Notes: generated from the letters alone by a model not told the origin. A DNA stretch of 64,000 nucleotides from M3007 sp040397785 (GCA_040397785.1 JBBAVI010000011.1:22973-86972), one strand, 5' to 3'. Numbered from the stretch's first letter, positions 1 to 8,928 are shown. A program made the numbers and translations.

Positions 1-675
1 ATTGGGCAACGCAATCATCATAAAATTGCCGCGTGGCCAAATATGCAAGGCGTGCGCATCCATCAACTTGCCTTGTTCGGCCGGAATGGTCAATTCCTTG
101 TACCCATGATCCAAATATTGCTGTGCGTAATTAAAACGGTCGGTGCGTTGTAGCGTTTGCCGAACTGCCGAAAATGCGCCATCCGTGGCAAAAATCAATG
201 GCGCTTCAATGGTTTTAAGTTCGCCCGTTTTTAAATCTTCGAAATGAATGTAGGGCTGATTTAAATCAACATCCATGCATCGGTGCTCAAAAAAGAATTC
301 TACTTGGGGGAAACTGCTGGCAATGTGCAACAATTCCAGGTTCAAACCACCCCGCGAGACGGAATAAATCGCCTCACTCGATTTGCCGTAGGCCTGAAAC
401 GTAAGGGTTCCATCCACTGCATGCATCATGCGTCCGGGCATTGGGATGGCTACAGGTTCAATTTTTTCACGAATACCGGCCATATCAATCGCTTTCCAAC
501 CGCGCGCACTCATGGCGAGGTTGATCGAGCGCCCGCCTGCGTATCCTTTCGCCCGCATGTCTGGTCTACGTTCAAATACTTTTACAGCATACCCGCGGCG
601 CGCGAGGGCTACTGCCCAAAGCGAGCCAACTAATCCAGCGCCTACAATTACGGCTGATTTACTTGTTGCATTCAT
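1..675 (-). CDS. kmo: Kynurenine 3-monooxygenase, N-terminal 225 residues (cut by window edge)
   Basis: This FAD-dependent enzyme hydroxylates L-kynurenine to 3-hydroxykynurenine, the step leading to quinolinate and de novo NAD synthesis from tryptophan. The reading frame is open from the ATG at 675 to the window edge (225 codons). It begins with a Rossmann FAD-binding motif GAGLVG at residues 12-17 after a short beta strand, then the family-typical GRSINLAMSARGWKA block around residues 47-61, and the second FAD motif (ATDGAFSAVR) further on. The ATG lies 4 nt after the stop of the upstream tolC-like gene, so the two are probably co-transcribed, an odd pairing. Fold assignment is secure. Kynurenine specificity is inferred from the N-terminal block resembling KMO rather than other group A flavin monooxygenases. 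Confidence 0.88.
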   Translation of the reverse strand, partial: MNATSKSAVIVGAGLVGSLWAVALARRGYAVKVFERRPDMRAKGYAGGRSINLAMSARGWKAIDMAGIREKIEPVAIPMPGRMMHAVDGTLTFQAYGKSSEAIYSVSRGGLNLELLHIASSFPQVEFFFEHRCMDVDLNQPYIHFEDLKTGELKTIEAPLIFATDGAFSAVRQTLQRTDRFNYAQQYLDHGYKELTIPAEQGKLMDAHALHIWPRGNFMMIALPN

Positions 676-679
676 TTTT

Positions 680-1984
680 TTAAAGTTCTCCCGCCAATAG
701 ACGAAGTTGTAATTCAGTGATTTTTAGGTTGTACAAGGCCAAATTTCGGCGAAATAATGCCTGTTCCAGGGTATTTTGCGCTGTTTGTGTTTCCAAGGCG
801 TTGGTTTGCCCCAGTCGAAAGCGTTCTGTACTCACATTCAGGTTTTCCCGGGCATTGGTTACATTTTCCTCCTCCAACAAAAGTACTTGCTGCTGGGTTT
901 TGAAAAAGGCCAATTGATTATCCAAAGTCGATTCAATACTCAAACGTTGCGCATCTACCCGAATACCCGCTTGTTGTGCTTGCAACTGCGCCGCTTGTAC
1001 CTGTCTTTTAAAATTGCCGCCACTATACAATGGATACACCAAACTGCCGCCAATGGTCAAACCTGCTTGGGTATTGCTCCGTTGAAAACCAGAACCATTG
1101 TCGGAGCGCAAGGCATTAAATTGACCAATACCATTAACACGTAGTTTATTCAGCGTTCGGGCTTCATCGGTCAAAAGCGCGGCTACGTCACTGCTTTTTT
1201 GCAATGAAAGCATGGTCGGATTTTGGGTTTGAATTTTTTGAAGCAAACTTGTGCGTTCCGGTGTATAATTATTCACCAGGGTTTCATCTACCTCAAAAGC
1301 GGTTTCCGGCACGCGCGCGAGCAACTGATTGAGGGTGCGTTTGGCCGATGAAGTGACGTTTTCCTGGTTTAATAAATCAGAACGGCGCTGATTCAGGTCA
1401 ATACGCGCTTGTAAGGCGTCTGTTTGACCGGAGAAACCCGCAGCCAACCGGGCCTCTGCAATACGCAAGCGTTCCTGGTTCAGGGTAATTACCTCCGCAA
1501 GGGCTTTTTCTTGCTGGCGGCCTCGCACAATATCGTAATAGGCTTGTAGCACATCTGCCGAGGTTTGCTGCACCTGGCTTTGCAGATTGAGCTGACCTAA
1601 TGCCTCCTGGGCTTCCAGACGTTGCTTGGTAATAAACATACGCCGACCATCAAAAAGGGGCCAATTGAGTTGTACCCCCGCACTGGCCGTATTAAATGGC
1701 GCACCGAGGGCATTAAATTCGGTGCCATTCGACAGTTTTTGTTGAAAAGTACTGAGGGTAAAAGTTTCATTAGCAACCAGATTCGCGGTAGGCAGCATGC
1801 CCGCGTTGCCTTTGGTATTGTTGGCCTTTGCAATATCCGCATCCGCTTGTACTAATCGAATGGTAAAGTTATTTTCAAGGGCAATGCGCACGGCCTCCTC
1901 GGCGGTAAGCACTGGCGCATTTGTTTGAGCCAATAATAGGCTTGCGCAAAAGGTTAAAACAAACAAGAGGGACGTTCTATACAT
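680..1984 (-). CDS. TolC-family outer membrane efflux channel
   Basis: Predicted outer-membrane channel of the TolC/OEP family, the exit duct of a tripartite efflux pump or type I secretion system. The 434-residue product starts at MYRTSLLFVL, giving a normal Sec signal peptide ending near ...LLLA-QTNAP; an upstream in-frame extension to 2077 lacks any signal and is not used. The mature protein opens with the TolC-typical TAEEAVRIALENN segment and continues as two homologous halves rich in long amphipathic helices (QARIDLNQRRSDLLNQE, NTLEQALFRRNLALYN). No membrane-fusion protein or RND pump gene is adjacent, so the substrate cannot be told. It is followed after 4 nt by kmo. Confidence 0.88.
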   Translation of the reverse strand: MYRTSLLFVLTFCASLLLAQTNAPVLTAEEAVRIALENNFTIRLVQADADIAKANNTKGNAGMLPTANLVANETFTLSTFQQKLSNGTEFNALGAPFNTASAGVQLNWPLFDGRRMFITKQRLEAQEALGQLNLQSQVQQTSADVLQAYYDIVRGRQQEKALAEVITLNQERLRIAEARLAAGFSGQTDALQARIDLNQRRSDLLNQENVTSSAKRTLNQLLARVPETAFEVDETLVNNYTPERTSLLQKIQTQNPTMLSLQKSSDVAALLTDEARTLNKLRVNGIGQFNALRSDNGSGFQRSNTQAGLTIGGSLVYPLYSGGNFKRQVQAAQLQAQQAGIRVDAQRLSIESTLDNQLAFFKTQQQVLLLEEENVTNARENLNVSTERFRLGQTNALETQTAQNTLEQALFRRNLALYNLKITELQLRLLAGEL

Positions 1985-2086
1985 CGGTTTTTGATTGTAT
2001 TCTGCTGATCTGCCCGCAGAGCAGGTGCTTTTTAGTAAACTATTGCAAAAGTACGATTCCCTAAACCTGTTGCGCACTCCGATAAT

Positions 2087-2123
2087 ATAAAAATCCCGCG
2101 CTCCAATACAATGGAACGCGGGA
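2087..2123 (-). terminator. Intrinsic terminator of the str operon after fusA
   Basis: Arms at 2092-2099 (ATCCCGCG) and 2116-2123 pair perfectly, then after one mismatch TCCA/TGGA extends the stem around a 6-nt loop. In the minus direction the stem is followed at once by TTTTTATATT. It lies about 50 nt past the fusA stop. Confidence 0.85.
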
Positions 2124-2174
2124 TCGCACTTTATACCTTAGAAGCCCGTTAAAAACGGCTCCATTAAAATCAAC

Positions 2175-4304
2175 TTATTTACCGGCTTTCGATTTCTCAA
2201 TTACTTGCTTAGCAACTGATTCTGGTGCTGGAGCATACTGGCTAAATTCCATTGTAGAAGATGCACGGCCAGAAGTGAGGGTACGCAACTGCGTTACATA
2301 ACCAAACATTTCAGCCAAAGGCACCTCCGCCTGAATCGCAACTGCGCCACCCATCCGTGTTTCTTGTCCTTTCGGCAAACCACGACGACGGTTCAAGTCA
2401 CCAATTACTGGACCAACATACTCTTCTGGTGTGATTACCTCCAACTTCATGATCGGTTCCATGATTTGTGGTTTGCAACTAGGAGCCGCCGCACGGAAGC
2501 CCTCTTTTGCACACAATTCAAAGGCAATTGGCTTCGAATCGACTGCGTGCATACCACCATCTAATACCCGTACTTTCATGGAGTCGATGTTGTAACCTGC
2601 CAAAATACCGTTATTCATCATCTGGGTAAAACCGTCGACGATTGGTTTTTGGTAGTTTTTATCGATTGCACCACCTACAATCCCCCATTCGAACTGCAAT
2701 TTTTTCTTGCCATTTTTGTAATCATCTGATTCCAAGAAGGCTTCATCTGCAGGTCCGAGTGTGAATTCCATATCCGCGAAGAGACCAGAACCACCCGTTT
2801 GCTTTTTCAAGCGCTCGCGGTGTTCAACTGTTTTCGTCAACGCCTCTTTGTAATTTACTTGTGGCGCACCTTGGTTACATTCAACCTTGAATTCGCGACG
2901 CAGACGGTCAACGATGATCTCCAAGTGCAACTCACCCATACCGGAAATAACGGTTTGGTTGGTTTCTTCGTCATAACGTACGCGGAAGGTTGGATCCTCT
3001 TCGGCAAGTTTGTTGAGCGACATACCCAATTTATCCAGGTCTTTTTGTGTTTTTGGCTCAATCGCCAAACCGATAACCGGCTCAGGGAATACCATACTTT
3101 CCAAAACGATCGGATTATCTACGTCACACAGGGTATCTCCGGTGCGAATGTCTTTAAAGCCTACTGCCGCAGCAATGTCACCCGCTTCTACGCGATCAAT
3201 CGGGTTTTGCTTGTTTGCGTGCATTTGGTACAAACGGCTAATCCGTTCTTTATCGCCTGTACGGGTGTTCAATACATAAGAACCGGCTTCCAATTTACCA
3301 GAGTAAACGCGGATAAAGCACAAGCGACCTACGAATGGATCCGTTGCAATTTTGAATGCCAATGCAGCAAATGGATCATCCACCGATGGCTGACGGGTAA
3401 TAACCTCATCGTTTTTCGGATTGATACCATTTACGCCATCAATATCAAGTGGAGAAGGCAGGAAGTAACAAACTGCATCCAAACAAGCCTGAACACCTTT
3501 GTTTTTGAATGCAGATCCGCACATTACGGGCGTCATCTTCATATCACAAACAGCAGCACGTACCGCAGCACGCATTTCTTCAATAGAGATAGAATCTGGA
3601 TCGACGAAGAATTTTTCGAGCAATGCATCATCATAAGCAGCCACCTCTTCGATCAAAATCTGACGGTTTTCAGCCACGATTTCTTTCAAATCATCTGGAA
3701 TTGGAATAATATCGAACGACATACCGTGATCTTCTTCTCTCCAAACAATCGCTTGGTTGGTTACCAAATCCACCACACCACGGAAATTGTGTTCGTTACC
3801 AATTGGAACCTGCAAAGGAATCGCATTGGCACCCAATTTCGCTTTCATGTCTTTTACACACATGAAAAAGTCAGAGCCCGCGCGGTCCATTTTGTTAATA
3901 AATGCGATACGCGGAACTTTATAGTTATCCGCCAAACGCCAGTTTGTTTCTGATTGTGGCTCAACACCATCTACCGCAGAGAACAAGAACACCAAACCGT
4001 CCAATACACGCAAGGAGCGGTTTACTTCCACCGTAAAGTCAACGTGACCTGGTGTGTCAATGATGTTAAAGTCATATTTTTGTTCGCCTACCATCCAGGT
4101 ACACTTGGTAGCCGCAGAAGTAATCGTGATACCACGCTCCTGCTCTTGCTCCATCCAGTCCATGGTAGCAGCGCCTTCGTGTACTTCACCGATTTTGTGG
4201 TTTACACCAGTGTAATAAAGAATACGTTCGGTAGTAGTGGTTTTACCTGCGTCAATGTGCGCCGCAATACCGATATTTCGGGTAAACCTTAGGTCCGTTG
4301 CCAT
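2175..4304 (-). CDS. fusA: Translation elongation factor G
   Basis: EF-G, the GTPase that drives ribosomal translocation and, with RRF, ribosome recycling. The 709-residue length is normal. GTPase motifs are G1 AHIDAGKT at residues 15-22, the G3 motif DTPGHVDF and the G4 motif NKMD, followed by domains II-V (for example GELHLEIIVDRL and the domain IV segment around GGMHAVDSKP). It is the last gene of the rpsL-rpsG-fusA operon, read leftwards, but is separated from rpsG by 292 nt carrying two hairpins, unlike the tight spacing usual in the str operon. It is followed by a strong intrinsic terminator. Confidence 0.98.
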   Translation of the reverse strand: MATDLRFTRNIGIAAHIDAGKTTTTERILYYTGVNHKIGEVHEGAATMDWMEQEQERGITITSAATKCTWMVGEQKYDFNIIDTPGHVDFTVEVNRSLRVLDGLVFLFSAVDGVEPQSETNWRLADNYKVPRIAFINKMDRAGSDFFMCVKDMKAKLGANAIPLQVPIGNEHNFRGVVDLVTNQAIVWREEDHGMSFDIIPIPDDLKEIVAENRQILIEEVAAYDDALLEKFFVDPDSISIEEMRAAVRAAVCDMKMTPVMCGSAFKNKGVQACLDAVCYFLPSPLDIDGVNGINPKNDEVITRQPSVDDPFAALAFKIATDPFVGRLCFIRVYSGKLEAGSYVLNTRTGDKERISRLYQMHANKQNPIDRVEAGDIAAAVGFKDIRTGDTLCDVDNPIVLESMVFPEPVIGLAIEPKTQKDLDKLGMSLNKLAEEDPTFRVRYDEETNQTVISGMGELHLEIIVDRLRREFKVECNQGAPQVNYKEALTKTVEHRERLKKQTGGSGLFADMEFTLGPADEAFLESDDYKNGKKKLQFEWGIVGGAIDKNYQKPIVDGFTQMMNNGILAGYNIDSMKVRVLDGGMHAVDSKPIAFELCAKEGFRAAAPSCKPQIMEPIMKLEVITPEEYVGPVIGDLNRRRGLPKGQETRMGGAVAIQAEVPLAEMFGYVTQLRTLTSGRASSTMEFSQYAPAPESVAKQVIEKSKAGK

Positions 4305-4369
4305 AACTTTGTTGTTACGTTATGAGTTAAGAGTGATGTGTTTAGAAAAAAGAGGATGGGCCTTGGGGC

Positions 4370-4409
4370 TTTATCTAAAAACATTTTATTACGGCATGCA
4401 ATAAAATGT
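4370..4409 (-). promoter_or_regulatory. Perfect 10-bp hairpin in the rpsG-fusA gap
   Basis: ACATTTTATT at 4381-4390 is the exact reverse complement of 4400-4409, with a 9-nt loop. Read on the minus strand it is followed by TTTTAGATAA. It could be a weak terminator, an mRNA-stability stem or a regulatory structure in the leader of fusA; its start lies 77 nt upstream of the fusA ATG. Confidence 0.5.
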
Positions 4410-4499
4410 ACTCTTGCTGAATTTGAATTTAACGAAACGCCGTATTGGTTTTTGATAGTTTTGTAAAATAAAAACACGTTTTGATTTTACAAGCCCATA

Positions 4500-4568
4500 A
4501 AAACACCAAAACCGCCGAAAATTGTCGGGTGTCAGCAAACTTGCACAGCACCAGGCAATTTTCGACGG
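4500..4568 (-). terminator. Attenuator-like stem between rpsG and fusA
   Basis: CCGCCGAAAATTG (4512-4524) pairs with CAATTTTCGACGG (4556-4568), 13 bp with one non-Watson-Crick pair, around a 31-nt loop. On the minus strand the 3' arm is followed by TTTTGGTGTTTTTA. It begins 28 nt after the rpsG stop, so it may reduce read-through into fusA. Confidence 0.5.
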
Positions 4569-4596
4569 TATAGTTTTCGTCGCATCGTTCCGTCGG

Positions 4597-5064
4597 TTAA
4601 GCGCGGTAGTGTGCAAACGCGCGGTTTGCTTCTGCCATTTTGTGCGTGTCCTCACGCTTCTTAACAGCACTGCCTTCCCCTTTACTTGCGGCAATAATTT
4701 CTGCTGCAAGTTTCTCGGACATACCTTTACCGCTACGGGCGCGTGCATATTTGATTAGCCATTTCATTCCAATTGAAATCTTGCGGTTTGCAGGAAGTTC
4801 AGTCGGAATTTGGAACGTGGCGCCACCAATACGGCGGCTGCGCACCTCAACTTGTGGCATAACGTTGTTCAACGCTTTTTTCCAAATTTGCAACTCGTCC
4901 TCGTTCGTGCGGTTCTTTACGATATCCAAAGAATCGTAAAAGAGACCAAATGCAACGCTCTTCTTGCCGTCCCACATTAAGTTATTTACGAAACGTGTTA
5001 CCATCGTATCGTTATAACGGGGATCTGCGGCCAATACTCGAGGTTTCGGTTTGTGTTTACGCAT
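4597..5064 (-). CDS. rpsG: 30S ribosomal protein S7
   Basis: Primary 16S rRNA-binding protein that nucleates assembly of the 30S head. The 155-residue product starts MRKHKPKPR and carries the conserved KFVNNLM-type segment (RFVNNLMWDGKKSVA), the VEVRSRRIGGATFQIP loop and the C-terminal HKMAEANRAFAHYRA end typical of S7. In other bacteria S7 is the translational repressor of the str operon; the intercistronic regions on both sides contain repeats or hairpins that might serve this role, but no match to the E. coli target was established. Second gene of the operon after rpsL. Confidence 0.98.
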   Translation of the reverse strand: MRKHKPKPRVLAADPRYNDTMVTRFVNNLMWDGKKSVAFGLFYDSLDIVKNRTNEDELQIWKKALNNVMPQVEVRSRRIGGATFQIPTELPANRKISIGMKWLIKYARARSGKGMSEKLAAEIIAASKGEGSAVKKREDTHKMAEANRAFAHYRA

Positions 5065-5069
5065 TGTAT

Positions 5070-5096
5070 ATTAATGATGAATGATTAATGATGAAT
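5070..5096 (-). repeat. Tandem 13-nt direct repeats just upstream of rpsG
   Basis: ATTAATGATGAAT occurs at 5070-5082 and again at 5084-5096 (plus-strand reading), ending 5 nt before the rpsG start codon. They occupy the translation-initiation region of rpsG in the rpsL-rpsG spacer. Confidence 0.6.
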
Positions 5097-5189
5097 GATG
5101 AATTCCTGAAAAATCAGGCCAATGGATGCCGTTTGCCGAACCATAAGTTCTACGCAAACCATGCAAATCCATCATGCACCATTGCAAAA

Positions 5190-5564
5190 TTATTTCTTCG
5201 GACGCTTAGAACCGTATTTAGAACGGCTCTTTTTGCGGTTGTTTACACCAGCAGTATCCAGTGCTCCACGTACAATGGTGTAACGTACACCCGGAAGATC
5301 TTTTACACGACCACCCCGTACAAGCACAATGGAGTGCTCCTGGAGGTTGTGACCTTCACCCGGAATGTAGCAAATCACCTCAATACCGTTCACCAAACGA
5401 ACCTTAGCAACTTTGCGCAACGCAGAGTTCGGTTTTTTTGGTGTAGTAGTGTATACACGGGTGCACACACCGCGCTTCTGTGGGCATGCGTTCAAAGCAC
5501 GGCTCTTGCTCTTGTATTCAACTTTCTCGCGGCCCTGACGGACCATCTGATTAATCGTTGGCAT
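5190..5564 (-). CDS. rpsL: 30S ribosomal protein S12
   Basis: Decoding-centre protein of the 30S subunit and classic site of streptomycin-resistance mutations. The 124-residue product has MPTINQMVRQGRE at the N terminus, the universally conserved TPKKPNSALRKVAKV segment, which contains the Lys of the PNSALRK loop, and GVRYTIVRGALDTAGV followed by the basic C-terminal tail RKKSRSKYGSKRPKK. The sequence is wild type in the resistance-associated loops (KPNSA and the GRVKDLPGV region). First gene of the str operon, about 80 nt downstream of a good promoter. Confidence 0.98.
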   Translation of the reverse strand: MPTINQMVRQGREKVEYKSKSRALNACPQKRGVCTRVYTTTPKKPNSALRKVAKVRLVNGIEVICYIPGEGHNLQEHSIVLVRGGRVKDLPGVRYTIVRGALDTAGVNNRKKSRSKYGSKRPKK

Positions 5565-5649
5565 AAATGCGTATGATCAAAAATGTTATAACTTGTTCAA
5601 AATCAACGGAAAAATGGCATTTTATTGCCCGCTCTCCGAAAAGCGAACG

Positions 5650-5681
5650 CAAAGATACTTGAATATCGATGAAAAAACCAA
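5650..5681 (-). promoter_or_regulatory. Promoter of the rpsL-rpsG-fusA operon
   Basis: On the minus strand TATCTTTG (5657 to 5650) is a perfect Bacteroidota -7 box, with a TTGG at 5681-5678 near the -33 position. Predicted start near 5643, giving a leader of roughly 80 nt before the rpsL ATG. The rest of the divergent gap (5565-5957) shows no other recognisable element. Confidence 0.65.
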
Positions 5682-5957
5682 GCTCGTTTGAAAAATTATA
5701 AAAAAAGAGTGCAGTTCTTGTAAATCTACCCAAATTAAATTAAACCCAATTCCTTCCAATTTCCAATTGCGCACCCATTCCGCTCAATTTCTATTGCTTT
5801 ACCCCTACGGCGCAATGTACAAAAGGAATTTGGTTAAGAAAAATATAAATGCCTTAATAAAGTGTTAATGAATGAGGCTGTTTATGAACTGGCACAAGAT
5901 TCGTACGTATAAAGAATAGTAACCGATTTTTAATTTTCAATCAAACACTATCTACCC

Positions 5958-7130
5958 ATGTGGTACCTGAAATCATTGCTCCCAATTGCATTATTAATCC
6001 CCGCTTTAATCCCCGCTCAGGAATTCAATGCCGCCGCTCCCAATACCATGGTGCGCACCCACGGATTTGTATTTGACCAAGTATCAGGTGCCCCGCTTAG
6101 CCAAGTGAAGGTGACCTTGTTCGATGAAATGCTTAAAAAAGCAGTAAGCCAGGCAGAAACGGACGTAAATGGCAATTTTACCATGAACGCGCCTGCCGTC
6201 TCGCGCTATAAAGTACTGGCTGAAAAACCTACCTTCTTCGACAAAGAATTTGTTTTTGACGTAATTGATGCCCGTGCACCATTGAACCTCGGACTCGAGC
6301 GCAAGCCCGGTTATGTATTCGATATCACCATTTTTGATAAGGCCTTCGACCACAACCCAATCAATACACTGCGCGATTGTAAGGTGGAAATTTACAATAA
6401 TACCACCCAACAACAGGAACTGGCCATCGAACGCCTGCCAAAATCAACGTTCAACTTCTCTTTTGCTGAAGGAAATCATTATACGGTGCTTGTTCGAAAG
6501 CCCGGCTACCTCAACCGCCGGATCGAAGTGTACGTTAATATCAATGGCTGTATCCTTTGCGTAGATGGCATGGGTATCAAAGAACCCGATTTGGTGCCGC
6601 TCATGACCAAACGCAATGAAGTAGGCTATTTTCTCGGTACGATCGACCTCGATTCTATCCAAATTGGAAAGCGCTTCCAACTCAACAACATTTATTACGA
6701 TTTTGATAAATGGGATCTGCGGCCAGAAGCCACAACGACCCTCGACAAACTTTCCGTGTTTTTAAAGGATAATGCAGGAATCAAAGTCGAATTAGGCTCA
6801 CACACTGATGCTCGAGGTGCTGATGAATACAACCTGACGCTTTCCGACAAACGCGCAAAGTCTTGTGTCGATTACCTCGTGTCTAACCAAGGTATTCATG
6901 CCGATAATATTACCTGGAAAGGATATGGCGAAACCCAATTGCTGAATCCTTGCACCAATTGCTCGGAAGCAGCCCACCAAATGAACCGACGAACCGAAAT
7001 CAAAATCATCGGCCTTATTCAGGATCCACTGTGGTTCAAAAGCCTTAAGCAGATTATTGAGGATAAAGATTTGTACCGCAAAATTATCCAACAGGAAAAA
7101 CAACGCTCCTTCAACGCTAAAACGAAATAA
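5958..7130 (+). CDS. OmpA-family envelope protein with N-terminal regulatory-like beta domain
   Basis: A 390-residue exported protein. After a signal peptide (MWYLKSLLPIALLIPALIPA-QEF) comes a carboxypeptidase-regulatory-like beta-sandwich (GFVFDQVSGAPLSQVKVTLFD...DVNGNFTM, about residues 35-90), a second beta region, and a C-terminal OmpA-like peptidoglycan-binding domain from about residue 245 (IYYDFDKWDLRPEA, then the diagnostic ELGSHTDARGADEYN and QMNRRTEIKI). It probably tethers the outer membrane to peptidoglycan. Beta-sandwich plus OmpA architectures of this kind occur in several T9SS/gliding-associated Bacteroidota proteins such as PorE, but a PorE assignment is not made because no PorP or PD40 region is present. 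Confidence 0.8.
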   Translation: MWYLKSLLPIALLIPALIPAQEFNAAAPNTMVRTHGFVFDQVSGAPLSQVKVTLFDEMLKKAVSQAETDVNGNFTMNAPAVSRYKVLAEKPTFFDKEFVFDVIDARAPLNLGLERKPGYVFDITIFDKAFDHNPINTLRDCKVEIYNNTTQQQELAIERLPKSTFNFSFAEGNHYTVLVRKPGYLNRRIEVYVNINGCILCVDGMGIKEPDLVPLMTKRNEVGYFLGTIDLDSIQIGKRFQLNNIYYDFDKWDLRPEATTTLDKLSVFLKDNAGIKVELGSHTDARGADEYNLTLSDKRAKSCVDYLVSNQGIHADNITWKGYGETQLLNPCTNCSEAAHQMNRRTEIKIIGLIQDPLWFKSLKQIIEDKDLYRKIIQQEKQRSFNAKTK

Positions 7131-7216
7131 AGGGAGCGCACTATAGCTTTCAATAAATTTTAATCCATCCCGCTTTAATCCATTTTCTCACACCTGGATA
7201 ATCCATGATTTTTCAC

Positions 7217-7867
7217 ATGAAACAAGTTAATTTCTGGCTTAGTCTCGCAATCGCGATGGCCGCCAACCACACAAACGCCCAAAACCTGATTAAAGGCGCT
7301 GGAACCGATGCCCAATTTGCCAACACCACGGTAGTTTTTAAGGATAGTACAGCCTCCGACCTGGATGTACTCAATCAGTTAAACAACAGCGACCTGGGGA
7401 TTGGCGATGTAGTGCGTATCACAACACCACCGCCTGCTGCCAAAACTACCGCACCGATTGCCGTGAAAAGAGCGGCCAATGTGAACGTACCCGCAGTTAC
7501 ACGCAAGCCCGACACGAAGCTGGCAAACAATACAGGTATGGTGGCATCTACCGACAATCCTGTTTTGATGTTGGCAACGATTACCAATGCACCAAAAGTT
7601 CAACCAAGCAATCTGCGCCCTACAAAAACGACTACGACGGTGATAACACCGCGCATCACACCCGCTTTGGTGGAGAATGACCGAGATAAAACCTCAAGTG
7701 TCAAAAGCCAAACTACTTATGCAGCCGCTAAATCGACTAAATCGGGCAAATCATTGCGATCGGCAAAAAGTGTAAAGAAGAGCCATAAAAAGGCTGCGCA
7801 ACGCCACAATACGCCACGTAAGTACAAAGCGCGCGGTAAACAACGCTACGACTGTTACCAGTTTTAA
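7217..7867 (+). CDS. Exported protein of unknown function with Lys/Arg-rich tail
   Basis: Not recognised. A 216-residue protein from the ATG at 7217 (MKQVNFWLSLAIAMAANHTNA-Q, a plausible signal peptide; an in-frame ATG at 7205 would add four residues). The middle is Thr/Pro/Ala-rich and probably disordered. The last about 50 residues are strongly basic and repetitive (KSTKSGKSLRSAKSVKKS...), resembling histone H1-like or nucleic-acid/peptidoglycan-binding tails. It follows the OmpA-type gene by about 85 nt and overlaps the 3' end of the convergent porQ by 4 nt. Confidence 0.65.
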   Translation: MKQVNFWLSLAIAMAANHTNAQNLIKGAGTDAQFANTTVVFKDSTASDLDVLNQLNNSDLGIGDVVRITTPPPAAKTTAPIAVKRAANVNVPAVTRKPDTKLANNTGMVASTDNPVLMLATITNAPKVQPSNLRPTKTTTTVITPRITPALVENDRDKTSSVKSQTTYAAAKSTKSGKSLRSAKSVKKSHKKAAQRHNTPRKYKARGKQRYDCYQF

Positions 7868-8928
7868 AAGAAGTCGCGCAGGTTGGTGCCAATGCCAACA
7901 TGAACCACGCCACCTGCCAAATGATACGATGCATAGCCTACATCCACCCGAAAACGACTGATACGCATACCTATTCCGCCCGAAAAGCCCGCTAGGCTGC
8001 GATAGTTACGCACGGTGAGTTCTTTTTTGCGCAAATGGTTGTAGCCTACACGAATGCGAAAACCTTCATTTCGGCCTAATAAAAATTCGCCATTAAATAT
8101 CAGGTGGCGAAAAAAGTTGTCCACAGCATTGTTTCCGTTGCCGCCTTCGGTTTCATCTCCGCCGAATAACAATACATCGTCGGTTTGTGCATTCGGGTCA
8201 TTGTATCGTATGTTCCACGATTGCAAATGATGCGCAATGATGCTCAGGCGGAAAGGCAGGTAACGCAACCGTTTGCTGACACCCACTTGGATGTCAAAGG
8301 GCAAATCTTCTCGAATGCCATTGTAGGTTGACAATTGAGTACCAGCGTTGCGCACCACCAGTGCAGCGGCAAAACGACGCGCGGTGTCGGCGTACATTAT
8401 GCCCGCATCGGCTGTAAGTGCCGAAGCCTTGTAAATATCAAGGGTTGAAAAGCCAACTCGGGCGTTGAGTCCAATAGAAAGTCTTGGACCCAGCGCCCGG
8501 GCGGCACCCAGCGTAAAAGCGGTTTCAGAAGCGACTACTTTGCCCGTAATATTGCCTTGTGCGTCCGCCTGTTTGATATCGCCATAGTTCATATATTGGA
8601 TGCCTCCATGCATGGTAAACCCTATTTTAGGCATTTGCCAGGCATATGCAGCATACCCATGTTGGATATCTGTAAGGAAAAAATTGTGGTTGAAGGCCAA
8701 ACGACCGCTCATGGATGCATTCAGGGCCGCCGGATTGAGTGCAGCCAGCGCCAAATCGTCGTCTTTGATGGTAATTGCCAGTCCGCCCAAGGCCGTTGCA
8801 CGGGCCGATGGCGACAAAGACAAATATTTAAACACGGTTTGTCCACCCGTCACTTGGGCAAGTAAAGCAGATTTGCCCGGCGCAAAGCAGCACAGCAGCG
8901 AAATGGCAAGCGGTAGAAAGTTCTTCAT
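7864..8928 (-). CDS. porQ: PorQ-like protein of the type IX secretion system
   Basis: PorQ-like outer-membrane beta-barrel protein. In Porphyromonas gingivalis PorQ partners PorZ and PorU/PorV in attaching cargo during type IX secretion. The 354-residue sequence has a signal peptide, the opening GGQTVFKYLSLSPSARATALGG typical of the PorV/PorQ group, many alternating beta-strand segments, and a C-terminal aromatic residue (GTNLRDFF). Its promoterless position 10 nt after the MORN-repeat gene suggests co-expression. The family call is good; the precise subfamily (PorQ rather than another FadL/PorV-like protein) rests on the SARATALGG opening and length. Confidence 0.82.
   Translation of the reverse strand: MKNFLPLAISLLCCFAPGKSALLAQVTGGQTVFKYLSLSPSARATALGGLAITIKDDDLALAALNPAALNASMSGRLAFNHNFFLTDIQHGYAAYAWQMPKIGFTMHGGIQYMNYGDIKQADAQGNITGKVVASETAFTLGAARALGPRLSIGLNARVGFSTLDIYKASALTADAGIMYADTARRFAAALVVRNAGTQLSTYNGIREDLPFDIQVGVSKRLRYLPFRLSIIAHHLQSWNIRYNDPNAQTDDVLLFGGDETEGGNGNNAVDNFFRHLIFNGEFLLGRNEGFRIRVGYNHLRKKELTVRNYRSLAGFSGGIGMRISRFRVDVGYASYHLAGGVVHVGIGTNLRDFF

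Noticed and set aside
2799..3953. Long open frame on the plus strand inside fusA
   Set aside because: Antisense to a secure EF-G gene; the product shows no family features and arises from the codon bias of fusA.
5088..5576. Frame antisense to rpsL
   Set aside because: Shadow of a secure ribosomal protein gene.
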